64,000 nucleotides of DNA from Parietaria judaica (Eukaryota > Streptophyta > Magnoliopsida > Rosales > Urticaceae), in assembly GCA_954871525.1 (NCBI GenBank), contig OX940861.1:11082842-11146841 (forward strand), in the 5' to 3' direction. The translations under genes were made by a program, and so were the position numbers. Under the pieces are notes generated by a model. It saw nothing but the letters and a program-made list of their open reading frames with translations. It had not been told where the DNA came from and searched no databases. Below are positions 11,726 through 24,255 of the stretch, piece after piece (within the stretch, counting starts at the first letter, position 1; each line of letters opens with the position of its first letter).

Positions 11726-12724
11726 TGTTGACGTGCAAATTCGTTCCATAATTGGAATGATAAGGTCAATAATTAAATTTACGATTCATTTAATTTAAGA
11801 CCAAAGTTGTGAATATAATTGAGCATTCGCACAAATGGGCCTGTGAGATACATGGCCCAAAAGCCCAATAAGCACCTAACAGTGCTAGGGCCCGATCAGA
11901 ATCCAAAGCCCAAAATGCAAGGGCTTGTCCCGAGCAGAAAGTGTTCCAAAGGGAAACGAGCAGAGAATCCAGGAGATGAAGGACTCGAGCAGAACGTAAG
12001 CGCCACGTCAGCCCGAGGCAAAAGCCCAATACACTTGGCTAAAGCCCAGGCCTGACCAGGCCTGTTGGGCAAAGCTTAGAAGCTCGTTCCGGGTAGAAAC
12101 TGCCATAAAGGGATCCGAGCAGGAGCACACTAAGTAGTGAAGCCCGGGCAGACCAAGTCAACGGTCTCAATTCAAACCTCCAGAGCTCGACCAGGAAAAT
12201 CGTCACGACCAAGATTCAAACTCCCACGACGTTGAGTCAAAGTCCACCACCGCGCAATTCTCTCAGAAAGTGGCCCACGTGTCAGCTCGACAGCAAGTCA
12301 AGCTCCGAACTCAATGCCACTACTAACGTCTACTACCAACGGGCAGAAGTTGAATGCCTATAAAAGCAGGAAGATAGCTCTATCACATGCACGCAAGCAT
12401 TCGCCCTGAGAGAAAATAGTCTGTGAGATTTGTACTTTTCAAAGTGTGTTCACCTTTCTTTTTCGATCATCTTGGAATCGGCTTGTGGTTCTGGTTGATC
12501 TTTTTCAATCATCAATAAACTTACAGAGGACGTAGTCAACTACCGCATTGGGACGAACCTCTCTAAAAATAACCCCTGGTGTTCTTATTCGCTTTATTTT
12601 CCATTTTTGTCAACGTCAAAGTATTGACGACGCGGAGGTCAAGATCCACAAAGTTCTTAGCAATTTCAAATCGGAATCCCATTCACAAATCACGTGACTG
12701 TTGGTGTGTGAAACCACGTCAACA
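11726..12724 (+). mobile_element. 3' LTR of element A
   Basis: 999 bp, starting TGTTGACGTG directly after the polypurine tract and ending CACGTCAACA, a perfect 10-bp terminal inverted repeat. A TATA box (CCTATAAAAG) lies at about 12358-12367, placing the LTR transcription start about 340 bp from its end. The matching 5' LTR is outside the window, so the target duplication cannot be tested. Confidence 0.9.
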
Positions 12725-12829
12725 CTTATACAACCTATTTTCTATTATAATATGTCAAAATAATACATAATTACATATTAAACTTATGCTACGTAGTACA
12801 TATTAAACACATATAATTTTGGTGTAATT

Positions 12830-13258
12830 TATTTTCAGATTTGAGCTTAATTCAGATTTTCTCATAATTGCGGCAAAAGTTTTCTAAGTTTATGTGATGG
12901 AACTATATGTGTTTGTGAATGATTTTATTTACATATATTTGTGTATGATATTATTTTTGATATCATGATATGCTATTAGAGATAAGAATAGAGCCAATAA
13001 ATATAATGGCATGCTATTACTTTTGAAATTTTTTAACACACTATTTTAAAATTTGACAAATATAAGCTTTAAAATATTTTATAAGTTTTCCGTCGAAAAG
13101 TATCGAAAAGTGTCGATAATCTGTCGATAATCATCAAAAAATGTTGGTAACGATAAGCTACAATATTATAAGTTTTCCGTCGATTAATCGGCAAGCTATC
13201 GATAAATCCGTCGAAAACGGCAAGCTATTTATCGGTAAATTCGGTAAGTTGAAACTTG
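12830..13258 (+). mobile_element. Partial hAT-like non-autonomous element (right half)
   Basis: It aligns with the right half of the complete copy at 39086-40121: the phrase around GATGGAACTATATGTG, then a cluster of TCGATAA/CGAAAA units at 13085-13235, then a terminus resembling GAACCTTGG (here GAAACTTGG). The left half is absent because element A ends about 100 bp upstream. Either A inserted into it or the left part was deleted. Confidence 0.6.
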
Positions 13259-13259
13259 G

Positions 13260-13860
13260 ATTAGACTACATATGTATATAAAAAAAACTGCATGAGATAA
13301 GTAAAATATTTTTTTTACGACACATTTCTATTTCAAAAACTCGAAATTCAAATGGATTAATTTATAGAGTAAAACATGATTATTCATTTTTTTTTTCTCT
13401 ATCTTAATCGTTAAGAACCGTATCCCCTTTAAAATAAGATAGTCACAATATTTGTTATTGTTATACTAAAAAATTATATATTTTGTGAGTTTATTTAATA
13501 TTGAAAAATAAAAAATCAATTGTAAATGATGCATTTCTTTCCAATATCAATTTTATCTTCGTACTTTTTGCATTGCTATTTTTATAGTCAGTCATTGTCG
13601 TTATTGACCGTTGACTATAACTTAATGTATATCAACTAAAAAAACTATCCAATCATTTATTCTATTTTATATCTGAATTTAGAAACTTTATCATTTATTT
13701 TCCATTTTGTGACATAATACCTTTGCCTCGCTCGCTACATACCTGTATTTATCAAAGCTCACATGCCCAGTCATCTCACCAATCAATGTCTGCCACGTAG
13801 ACAACCCTTAAACATCCACCCTCCCAGACGTTAACCAATCAAACAGCGAACTGGGCAACT
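13260..13860. other. AT-rich intergenic sequence upstream of the NAC gene
   Basis: No coding frame, RNA gene or recognisable mobile element seen. The last part approaches the NAC promoter. Confidence 0.4.
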
Positions 13861-13864
13861 TTGG

Positions 13865-14012
13865 ACACGTGGAGCTCCAGTATTTGTTAGATAAGAAGTA
13901 CACCGTACGATATAGTGAATCCGCGGAACTTGGAACCGGATCAGTGTGAAAAGGCGGGATTTAGCTTAACCAGCAAGCTTCCTCTCAAATCCTTCTATAT
14001 ATATATATATAA
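13865..14012 (+). promoter_or_regulatory. NAC gene core promoter: G-box/ABRE and TATA box
   Basis: ACACGTGG (CACGTG at 13866-13871) is a G-box/ABRE-type site bound by bZIP and bHLH factors. A long TATA tract (CTATATATATATATATAAG) lies at about 13995-14012, some 40 bp before the start codon. That implies a short 5' leader and argues against coding sequence upstream of 14050. Confidence 0.55.
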
Positions 14013-14049
14013 GCCCTCTCTTCTCTTCTCTGCTCTGCCGAAACTTCCC

Positions 14050-15599
14050 ATGGAGGATCCGGGAACGGAGTCGTTTTCGCTGCCGCCAGGTTTCCGATTC
14101 TACCCCTCGGAGGAGGAGCTTCTCGTCCACTACCTCGCCGGAAAGAACGGCGGCGAAGGAGGAGCGAAGCCGGAGGAGAGTTTCTCCGGTCACATTCAAG
14201 AGCTGAACTTGTACGGATACGACCCGTTCGATCTTCCCAGCAGCGCGAGCTTCGCGTACGGCGTCGGAGGGAGGAAGCGGCACTGGTTCTGCTACACCGG
14301 GAACGGCACCGGGATTGGGGCGAAGCGGTGGGCGAAGAGCGGGTTTTGGCGGAGGAGAGGGAGGGGCAAAGGCGTCATTGGGCGAGGTGGGAAGAATTTG
14401 GGCGTGAGAACTTCGTTCGTGTTCTATTTGGGGAATTCGATCAAAACGGCTGAGAAGACTGATTGGGTCTTGTATGAGTATGCTCCTGTTGATCGGCTCA
14501 AGGTATTAGCTTTTCTTATTGGTGCCATTTGAGTTCCTAATTGATACTGAAGTATGGTTTTCTTTCAAGTCTTTTTTTTTTCCTTGTTTGGTTTGGGTTT
14601 TGTTGTTTAAAGTTGCTCTCTTTTTCTGATTGCAATGCATGGTAGAGAAATTGGAATGATTCTATTAGATTGTGATTGTGAGTGTGTGAATGAAAGTGTG
14701 TTCCTTAAGGATTTTGCCTCTGAGGTTTCGTTCCTTACTTCTTTCTGTTTGTTTTGGATAATTGTTTCTTTTAGATGGTTAGTTCAAGTTCGTTTTTTGT
14801 TGCTATTGTTCAGGAATGGAATTTGGTGGCGGTTTTCGATCGGATATACCGAATCATTTAGGCAATATGAGATCGAAAACTTGAAGGACCCTCTTCTTTT
14901 TTTGCATTTTCCTTCTGTTGAGTCCTGTTCACGGTAAGCCACCCAAGTTTTAGGGGCGTTAGCATCACACATTTATGAATTTGTTTAGCAAATATTTCGT
15001 GTGGTATCAGTTTCTTGGGATTGATACAAATGGTATATGAAATTCCGGACTTCTCTTTCGATGAGCATGAATCATGTCTTTGTTGAAACATTGGCAATCT
15101 TGATCTACTTGCAGGCTCCTTTCGTGCTATGTCGAATATTTGTTAAACCCCATCGTAGGAATATCATATCAGAGAACGGGCTTGTTTCTTGTGCTGAAGA
15201 AAGTGTGGCGACAGTGCGCCACATTGGAATTCAGCATGATGAGAATGAGACAGGTGACCGGATCGTGACTGAGCCGGCTCCTATTTTGGAATTAGAATTT
15301 CCCATGTACACTAACCCGGGTGCACAGGTAAACTGTTTGAACTAGTTCGAAAGTATGCTATTTTCAGCAATTTCCCATATTATAACAAGGATTTGCTTGC
15401 CCGTGTCAGGGCGTTATCTTGTTTGTGTGTTTCTTTATGCATTTTTTGTGTAATAACTAATATTAATTGTCACGCCTTTTCTAATCTATCGGTATGTCTT
15501 GTGTCCTGGTTGCAGGTAGACATGCATTCTTTTGGAGCTCGAGAGTTACTTAGTGTTCTAGAAGGGGATTTCTTAGAGTACGATGATCTTGTGGATTGA
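14050..15599 (+). CDS. NAC-domain transcription factor, divergent (NAC104/XND1-like)
   Basis: Nuclear plant-specific DNA-binding regulator. Exons are 14050-14502, 15115-15327 and 15516-15599, all with GT-AG introns and in phase, giving 249 residues. NAC subdomain A is LPPGFRFYPSEEELLVHYL (residues 11-29), B is around LNLYGYDPFDLP (52-63), then HWFCYTGN (78-85). The D/E region includes TSFVFYLGN (121-129) and TDWVLYEYA, and exon 2 opens with the terminal NAC motif FVLCRIF. The usual DNA-contacting GYWKATGKDK block is replaced by GFWRRRGRGK (98-107). Short length, this substitution and an acidic C-terminus (LEGDFLEYDDLVD) resemble the XND1/NAC104 group, whose Arabidopsis member restrains xylem cell death and wall deposition. 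The subgroup is my inference; NAC identity is secure. The start was chosen because the TATA box lies just upstream. Confidence 0.88.
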
Positions 15600-18500
15600 C
15601 CATCAAATGATTGTTTGACAGTCTTTGAAATGACTGAATCAAGAAGAGGTGGATAGTTATTGATGAAACAAGGATCGATTAACATCATCGACACTGAAGA
15701 GGAAGGTTCTTATTATGCTAAATAATCCTGTTATATATATTATTTATTGAATCGGAAAAGAAAAACACTCAATCTCTCTGCAGTTGAGAGAGAAATTGTG
15801 GCAGAAATCAGCTTCCTTGTGAAGGTAATTATTATGATACCGCCTTCCGCCTTTCGTTTCCCTCTTCTTATTTTAGATGTAGAGGCGATGTAAGAAATGC
15901 TCATCTTTCTCTTTGTTCGGGGGTGCAGATTTGCTGTATGACTTACAAACGAAATGCTTTGATGAACGAAATAAACAATAAGTGTCACGTGATGATAGTA
16001 TACAATAGACGACCTGTTAGTCTCGGCTTCTTCGCTGGGCAGAGTATGATCTGCTTTTTCTGGCAATGGTGGACTTTTTCCGTTACCCGTTGGTGCATCG
16101 CCGCCTCAACAAGGGTGTTTCCCCGTTGCTAGTCTAAAGTCTCTCTTAGCTTGCTGTCCTCTGATGCTAAGCTCTTTCTTAGCTCTCTAATTAGCAATTT
16201 GTAATAGTTGTCTGATACTTGGATAATTTATGTTGCCATGTTGTGCTTCAGAATCTGGTAAACAAGATGTCACATGTAATCAAATATTTGATGTTGCATT
16301 GCTCAAAGCTTGATGTGATTGTCTCGAGTCTATTTACTTATGTTTTTTTTCTTTCTTTCTTTCAAATATTGAGTTTAGTTTAGGGTTTATTCTTCTGGTC
16401 GTACCCGGTCCTAAGTAATGAGATCTAGATAAGCCAAGTATTACTTAGCAATTTACTTTAGTTAATTATCTTAGTTTCTCTGACGGATTTTAAGGAAGGC
16501 ACGAGTATAAGAAAGGGTGAAAAAAAGTGTTTTCGTTGTTGTGGACTAGAAGCTTTCGTATCGTAATGCATGTTTTTTTTATTTATTTACGAGATATTAG
16601 AGCGGGATTCACTTTTGGGGAAACATGTGTCGAAGCGAGAGCAAGAATTTTTCTAGTGGAAATCTTTTGCAATCCATAGAGAAATAGTTCACTAATAGAC
16701 CGAGGGATAAGTAATTCGACTCTAATACAAACAAGATTTCACAGTTTCTGGACCCGTGACGAGATTCATTAGACCATAACGTATACCTGATACCCTTTGT
16801 AGTTTTTTTTTTTAATAATTCAAGACTGATGATCGAATGATTAACTTAGATCATTTGATATTTAGCATGAGCAACACAGACTTGTGTTTAGAGTATGGGT
16901 GAAGAGTCTTCATGCTATATTTCTATTTTATTATTGTTTTTGAGGGTTTTGTAAGACAATGGTATTAGCAATAGCATATTTGTAGACAGAAACATAGACT
17001 ATAGTTCTATTCTATCTTATTACTGTTTTTGGGTAATTTGCAGCATAAGTACCAATGTTTTGTTAACCATGGGCTATATATCCAATGTTTTGTCTTAAGT
17101 AATTTGTAAGTTTCTGTTAATGTTTAGATTGAATATTTGGGAGATACATTCATCACAACAATGAGTATTTTGTCGAGCGTGAAGCCTAATATACATAAAA
17201 ATGCTATCGAGACCAGAAGCATAGCAGTCAAGCTGATCGAGATTTACGCATTATGTAGTGAGGGTATTTTAGACTTTTCGTACGGGTTATTTGCCTTAGG
17301 GTTATTTTTTGCTTTTAAGGCTTGAAACCATTATTAGTGCATTTTGTAGCACAGAGAGCGAGAGATTGATAATGTAACCAAGAACTCCGATTATTGATAG
17401 TGGATCGAGATTTACAAACAGCAAGTGGACGTACATCTTAAACTGAGAGTGAACTACTATAATTCAGGTTTCAAGTTTTTAATTTCATTTTGCTTTCATC
17501 GTTTTTTTGTTTGGGATTTAGGTCAAATTCCCTACATATTTACCCATAATTGGCAAATAAGGGAAAAGGTCTTCCCAAAGCATTATTTTATGGGAACTTA
17601 TGCCGGAAATATCTCAGGTTTTATATATTTCTAATTGGATTCTCGTTTGTTGTCTCTCCAAAGTTAGGGGTTGCTTGCCTTAAAAGCTATGCGAACTGAA
17701 AAACAGTTGGATTAGTTGTGTTTGTTCTCTTCTTGTTCGATGGTTCAATGCATGTCTATTGCGTTGCCCGACTCGGAAGCTTTGGTAACTTTGACTAGAT
17801 TGTCGTTTCGAGCTTTTGGTTAGCCGTTTTAAGCTAAATAGCTCATGCATTTACTCCCCTTTGTGCATATGAATATGATACAATCAAGCCTAAAAGAAGG
17901 CATAGCATGGTTGGGTGAGCTCATTAATTGCCTGTTTATAAAATAATATTGTTTATGCCATAAGTACTCACATCACATATCAACTTGCTTCTGTGGACAA
18001 CTGAATTAAAAGGCTGACACACGGTACCTAAGAGAGGCTTGCTTTTCTCCTTCCTCCTCCCTCAATTGAAGAAGTTGCAATTAATAATTAATCCCACAAT
18101 TAGTGCATGACTTTTTCACCTTCATTATTCTCAATTCTCAAGTGGAGCTTGTGTGGATGCTCATTCCCTCTTCGTTTTCTCATCTCCCAGTAAGCATTTT
18201 TAGTTGTTTGTGAGATCTAAGAATTATGCCACCAAGCACCACCCTTTTTCCCATTTTTAGGTGGAAAGTTTTTTTTTTTTTTTTCCCTTCAAAAAAAGCC
18301 CTTTTCTTTTCTCAAAAATCGTCTTTTTCTTCTCCCTCTTGTGCTAGAGATAATGACAAAAAGGAAAAGAAAAGGACTCAAACAAAGTTGTGACACCCAC
18401 TATGCGGTGGTAGCTACAAAGCAATCTTGAACCCCCCCAAAATCCATGGTTTGTTACAATAAACCATTCAATCACTACTAATCATGCCTCTCTTTCATGT

Positions 18501-18850
18501 GGGTTAATATTCAAAAAAAAAAAAAAAAAAAAACCCAACTCAATGTGCATCAAATCATAACTCTCCCACGTCTAAGGTTCCTTCCTTGCCAATGCTATGG
18601 CCCTTTATTTTACTTTTGGTCACGCATGTCGATGGGCCAATTGACCCCAAAAGGGGTCATGGGTTTTGTTCCCTAAAAATAAATTGATTCAATAACTTCA
18701 TCACCCAACTTTGATACCAAAAGATTTAAGAGAGTAATTGTTTGGGATTAGGTCCCATGCTTTGCCAACCAACCACTCTCTTGTGCCTTTGCCCTTCTTT
18801 ACCCTCCTTCCACCACTAACCCAACCCTTATTTATTTTCATCTACACTAA
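15600..18850. other. Intergenic region downstream of NAC
   Basis: The first few hundred bases are probably the NAC 3' UTR, with AT-rich polyadenylation-like sequence near 15715-15750. Beyond that I see no coding exon. Around 17035-17130 is a TGCAGCATAAGTACCAATG phrase resembling ends of MULE-type MITEs. There is a T run at about 18270 and a 20-base A run at about 18515-18534. Confidence 0.4.
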
Positions 18851-18851
18851 A

Positions 18852-19523
18852 ATCTCTATAAATTAAAACTGTTAGAACCGGAAAAAAAATATTATCTTAT
18901 CGGATTATTAATTAACATATAAATTAATAATATATTAGTTTATACATTAGCAAAGAAAAAAATTATTAATCAGCTACAATTACATAAACATCTTTACTAA
19001 CAAAAAAATTATTTCAATTCATTATATCGAGATTATTAATTATGATTTAATTTTTTTTTTATTAAAGTAGCAATGTCAGAAATATTAAAGAGCTCATTGA
19101 TATTAGAGTACCAATGTCAGAAATATTAAAGAGACTCTCAACAAATTTTCGCTTCAAAATGAGAATACGATACCCGACCTTCTTGATGCTCTCCGGAAGC
19201 TTAGAGATGAAGTTTAAGACATCATTTTCAACAAGAAACAAATTACTATAGAATCAAAAGAATACTACATGATTAGTGATGTAACGTTATCTTTTTATTT
19301 AATGCGATTTCATAGTTATTTATGTTATATTTCATTTATAGTGATTTATAATTATTTATGTAATTTTTTATATTGAATTATTAATTTATATATCACTTAG
19401 GATCTATATAGTTTCTAAAAAAATTATTATCTTATAAATTTAGCGAATTATTAATTTAGCTAGTTATGCCCGAGTCGGGACCGGACAAAAATATTATTTA
19501 ATCGCGAGTATTAATTTATAAAG
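18852..19523. mobile_element. MITE-like or degraded DNA transposon with CTCTATAAATTAA ends
   Basis: Ends read CTCTATAAATTAA at the left and TTAATTTATAAAG at the right, in inverted orientation, in a very AT-rich body of about 670 bp. Inside is a 26-bp direct repeat (GTCAGAAATATTAAAGAG core, near 19070-19095 and 19108-19133). A short frame reads like the tail of a transposase-derived protein (LRKLRDEV). The superfamily is uncertain. Confidence 0.4.
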
Positions 19524-19939
19524 GTGCTGTAGGAATGTGTAGTAGTGAAAGAAACACATTGCATTATCACCCTCTACGTAGTTTCGATTTGATTACATGC
19601 CACAACCGCTTATTAGGTGATGTTAGGTACATATTTCATTTGTGATATGACCTATGGCTATGAGCTCTTCTAGGATAAAACAATTCACCGGCTAACGAAA
19701 TTTGAGTGTTTTGAGTCTTTGGTTGTCAATAGTGGGAAATTGATTCGTCATTCACCATTCTTATCTTGTTTATTATAGTAATGAACAAAAGGGCTATTAC
19801 GCAAAGAAGATAAAGACAAAGCACCAATGGAATTAATTTGGAAATCTTCCTAAGTTTAGTTAAAAGCTTGAAATTAACAATTATGTACTTAAATTTCATG
19901 TGTAAAAGTCAAAATACTCGAGTAGCTTAGAAATGTAGC

Positions 19940-21300
19940 GCTTGTGTTTTCCGTCTACTTCGTGTCATTCTCATTAGTTTATAGCAAGGAATCGATTTTT
20001 GCGATAATCAAGCGATTAATCGCTGAAAACCACTTCTCGATAACTTATCTCCTCTAATCGTTGTCATTTTATACTTATCACGATTTTTCGATTCTTAAAG
20101 CAAGTTACTTATCTCTCAAACTTATCAAGTGTATTTTCTCGAAAAGCAAGCTACTTTTCAGTCAAAAACGATAAGTCAACCCTGGTATAAAATTTTCTTT
20201 TTCACGGCAAAAGTTCCAACTTCTTTTAATTTCGGAATTTAAAGGTATTTTTAGGGATTTTTTTAGTGGATCTTGAGTGTTTTGAAGTTTAAATGTTGTA
20301 TATGTATGAATTATGTCAAATTTTCACACTTTTATTCTATATTTGTAGTAGTTACTTAGAAACCCATTAGGTTGAATGAAAGTTAAACTTTGAGTTTCAT
20401 ATTAGTTTAATTGTACATTTTACGTTTTGAATCAAATATTGTAGTTGAAATTGATTTTTTTTTTTTAGGTATATGATGGAATATAGATGAATTAAGATGG
20501 TTTGTGTGATTTTTGTTAATTTTTTTTTTTACAGATTTGGGTTATATTTTAGGGTTTATGCGAATTGTTTTTAATTGCGACAAAAGTACCAATTTTCTGA
20601 AAAATAGTGAATTTGAGATATATTTTTAAATTTTTTTGATGTAATTTCATTTTTTTAACATTGAATATAATTAGGAAACTGTTAGTTTGACATAATTATT
20701 TTTGTAATTTGACGTTTTTTTTTGAATTATGACCTTATTGCGGCAAAAGTTCATATTTTTTGGAAATTGGTTAAGTTAAGCTAGTTAGTCGATTTTTTTG
20801 ATGTAAAATCATTTTATTACATTGTATATAACTTATAAAATGTGAGGTTGACATAATTTTTTTTAATTTGACGTTTTCCCGAATTGCAACCTTATTGCGG
20901 AAAAAGTATATGTTTTTTGGAAATTAGTTAAATTGAGCTATTTCTTCGTTTTTTTTTTATGTAACTTCATTTCGTAACATTGTATATAATTTTGAAACTG
21001 TGATTCTGACATAATTTGTTTTGCAATTTGACGTTTTTCAATTATTGCGGAAAAAGTACATTTAGCATTTTATGTTATGAAAATATTTTATGTATGAAAA
21101 TATTTTATAAGTTTTCCATCGATAAATCTATCGATAACCGATTAATCCATCGATAAGTTTGATAAGTTTCGATAACGACAAACGATAAATTTTATAGGTT
21201 TTCCATCGATAAATCCATCGGCAAACGATTAATCCGTCGATAACGGCAAACGATTTATCGACAAAAACGGGATTCATTAGAGACGGAAAACACATTTCTT
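19940..21300. mobile_element. Long hAT-like non-autonomous element with CGATAA-rich subterminal regions
   Basis: Inverted ends are GTGTTTTCCGTCT (about 19944-19956) and AGACGGAAAACAC (about 21280-21292), a perfect 13-bp inverted repeat. Inside each end lies 150-200 bp dense in CGATAA/CGATTAAT units, in opposite orientation at the two ends, as in 39086-40121 and 35921-36390. No transposase is encoded. Exact boundaries are uncertain; TCATTAG occurs near both ends but does not give a clean 8-bp duplication. Confidence 0.5.
20565..21065 (+). repeat. About 155-bp tandem repeat inside the hAT-like element
   Basis: Three diverged units and a partial fourth are phased by the phrase ATTGCGGMAAAAGT at 20573, 20737, 20893 and 21043 (spacings 164, 156, 150). 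Each also contains a GATGTAA-TTCATTT phrase, AACATTGTATATAA and a TTTGACGTTTTT phrase. Confidence 0.75.
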
Positions 21301-23150
21301 ACACTTTTATACAGTTTATGCACCTCGACTTTTGCAAATAAAATATAATTATATGATGGTTAATTTTGGCTAAACTTAGTATAGTTGCCACTATTATGTC
21401 TAAAATAACAAAGAAAAGTTTTTTTTAAATAACAAAGAAAAGCTAGCAAGGCAAAGCAACCACCTTTGAAAGGCACGAATAGAACCACAACGTTAAAAGT
21501 GTGGGGGGAAAAATGATGTTCAATAGAGGACGCCATTACTTGTAAATTGTAATCTTATTATACAATATATAAATGATTCTTTTTAAATTATTATTTTGGG
21601 ATAACCCAATAAGAGAGAGTAAAGATACCCTGTTGGGGGTTTTCAATTCAAAGGTCCCTGTTTTCACACCTCTTTTTAAGCAAAGTTATGTACAAGGCAA
21701 CGAATACGTGTAGTACAATACGGTATTATTGCCTTCACTTTTTTAAACTATCAAACCAAAGCACCAACGTTGTTAAACACCAAATCACTAGACATGTTTT
21801 CTTACCTAATTACAAATTGTACCCACGTCTCAATTTTAAGGATTTTGCATATAGATTTAAATTTTTCATAAACATAGAGAGAGTATGGTATCGAATATTG
21901 ATTGATTATTTATTTATTTATTTACCATGTGAGGCGAAAGTTCCCATTAATAGTGTAGTAAAAAAATAGTACCCTAGCCAGATTTTCAGGAAAGGGAAGA
22001 AAATCTAAAGTCATCTGGCAGGTGGGTCCCAAGAAATAGTACACGGCCACGTGTACATCCTACTAATCTCAATTTTAGGTGTCTTTTTCAGAAATATTAT
22101 GTTTTAGGAGTTTTAAGAAAATGGTGCCTCAACTATGACATTTTTCCAAAAATGAACCATGTTCATTGAAAACTTATTACCGAAGTACCCTTTTGTACTT
22201 TGAAATCATGCCGTATAAGATTATAAGATCATTTCCCTTAAATCTCAAATAAAAAATTTATACATATCATTTCCACGTGTGAAAACCAAATGGCAAAACA
22301 AAAACCACAAATCTAAAAAAATAAAACCATTCATTATTTGATGGTCAAAGGTGTAAAAAAATGTTTTAAATAGACAAGAAAATACACACGTATTCTGTGG
22401 TAATTAAATTGAAGAAAAATAAAACAACTACAGATATCAAATTAAAACCCTTCGTAGTTTGCACTATAGAATTAAATGGTCAAAGAAAAAGCAAAAACAA
22501 AAGTTTGTCGTAAAAATGAACGGTTCTCATTATAAAAGATCACACAATTTCCGAGGGGTATCGGTGATGAGTTTTGGTATTTGGGTTCAATTGGGGCAAG
22601 TTTGAAAGTTGAGGTGTCGTTTTGGTAAACTTTCCTTATTTTATAATAATAATTTTAAAGAGGGTCACTCACAACACAACACAACGCGAGCACAGCTCAA
22701 TTAAGTCGCGGGTCAGAAAAAGCTCCTCTCTCTCTATCTCTCTCTTCTTTAGAGAGAGAAAGGCATGTGGAAATGTGAAGGCAACCAAGCAAGCAAGCCG
22801 CCGAGAGAGAGCGAAAGCGCAGGCGTTTGGCGTGAAGACAAAGGGTGGGGCTTTGGAAACTGGGTCTCCTCTCCTCTTTTATTTTTAATATTCGATTAAT
22901 ATTTCTTTCTTCTTTCTAATTTTTAGCATCTTTTATTGAATTTAATCATCTAAATAAAATATGAGCCGTTTTGGTAAATTGGTAAACGGCCCAACTCCAA
23001 CATGGCTTGCTGTTTGAATTTATTTCTTATTCTATTAATTAATTAATTAATATATTTTGTTGGGAAGCTGCAACATGAGCACAAGACTAAATGACTAATG
23101 AGTAATGGCCATAACTCTTTCTCTCTCTCTCTCTTTTTCTGGCTATTTTG
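21301..23150. other. Upstream region of the RING-H2 gene
   Basis: No coding exon recognised. GTACACG and CGTGTAC flank a CACGTG at 22039-22056, a G-box-type palindrome. A TATA-like CATTATAAAAG lies near 22528. CT-rich stretches at about 22725-22760 and 23115-23215 are typical of plant 5' leaders. The transcription start of the downstream gene could lie in the last 700 bp. Confidence 0.35.
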
Positions 23151-23511
23151 TAAATTAAAACACTATTACTGACCTCTATAATCTCCCTTTCTCTCTCTCT
23201 CACATTTCCTTTCACATCTCTTATTGTCCACCCAAAGGGTCCAAACAAAGCCTCTCTCTTTCTCTTTCTCTCCCATTTTGCTCAGTGGGTTCTGTTCCTT
23301 TCCCTTCTCTCCATCCAGAAAGAGCAAGGGAATTTCATTGCAATGAACAAAGAAGTTTCGTTGCAGAGAGAACAAACCCATCTCTGAGAACAACAAGAAG
23401 AAAAAAAAAAACATAGAGGTCTCTCACATCGTTTTGCCCGGAATTTCGGGCTCTTATTTCTTATTTATCATTCTCTCCTTGTTTCTCATATAGATCGGAA
23501 TCTTCATCTGG

Positions 23512-23989
23512 GTACGTGAGTTTCTTTGACTTGTTCGTCGTATATGTTTTATTTTACGTGAAACGTTGATTTTTCGACCTTATGTTTTTGCTTTCCGTTT
23601 CATCTGTTTCTCTGGTGTTAAACTCAATCTGTGGACCGAAAACTGAAGATAGGTTTAGTGAAAACATGAGCTGTTCTTGGTATATGAATATGACTCATAT
23701 TTTTGCAGAGAGTGTTTGTATCTTTTGGCCTCAAATATCGTTATATCTGTGAAAAAAGATTACATTTTTTTATTGATAAGATTCCTAGCAGAGCTATGCT
23801 ATGATTTCGGTCGAACGTTTGAGATTTTTTTTTTTCCTGCAAATTTTCGGCCATTGTTGTTGACGACCGACCTTTGAAAAAGTCATCATCTTGATGCGGC
23901 GATATTTTATCTCTCATCTATGAATGGGTTTCGATTTGCGTACTTCCATGGATGATAATCTGACCCACTCAAGCTTGTTTTGTGGGTTT

Positions 23990-24030
<41 letters not shown>

Positions 24031-24187
24031 CTTTACTTGTGTTTGTTATCGCTTCCGTTTTGAAAGTATTGACCTTTGAACTTTGACGAGGTATTTTTGG
24101 GTTTTTAGTTTTGCGGATTAGGGTTTTGTTTTTTAATCTTGCTGTTTGATCACACGTTTCTGATGTTCTCTCTATTTGTTTCATCAG
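23512..24187 (+). other. Probable intron in the 5' UTR of the RING-H2 gene
   Basis: Donor GTACGTGAG at 23512 and acceptor TTTGTTTCATCAG ending at 24187 bracket a T-rich sequence. It holds a (TA)n microsatellite at about 23994-24026. The sequence after the acceptor leads without further splice sites to the ATG at 24256. Confidence 0.6.
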
Positions 24188-24255
24188 TTTTAGCTGAAGA
24201 TCGCTCACAACATCCTTGTTTGTATTCTTCTACGAGCTGATTTATATCGGCTCTG

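Larger units (their letters stand above)
1..12724 (+). mobile_element. Element A: decayed Tat-lineage Ty3/gypsy retrotransposon, 5' part outside window
   Basis: Read along the + strand the order is gag, pol remnant, a gene on the opposite strand, polypurine tract and a 3' LTR. The pol remnant has a second RNase H domain after the usual one and no chromodomain; that, with an antisense gene before the 3' LTR, is the Tat/Ogre layout. The open frame runs in from base 1, so the 5' LTR and primer site are left of the window. The element is dead: pol has many stops, protease and most of the reverse transcriptase are missing, and two copies of an unrelated LTR family (893-2674, 5795-8494) are embedded. 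It resembles element C (53819-64000) closely enough to be aligned domain by domain, but it is clearly older. Confidence 0.85.

Noticed and set aside
13915..14049. The NAC frame is open upstream of the ATG at 14050.
   Set aside because: The stretch contains the TATA box, has no in-frame ATG, and the NAC family starts close to the LPPGFRF motif.
21688..21969. A 93-codon frame in the RING upstream region.
   Set aside because: AT-rich with no domain and no promoter or splice support.
22039..22056. G-box palindrome considered as a feature of the RING promoter.
   Set aside because: It is more than 2 kb from the start codon and the transcription start is unknown, so it is only mentioned in the region note.
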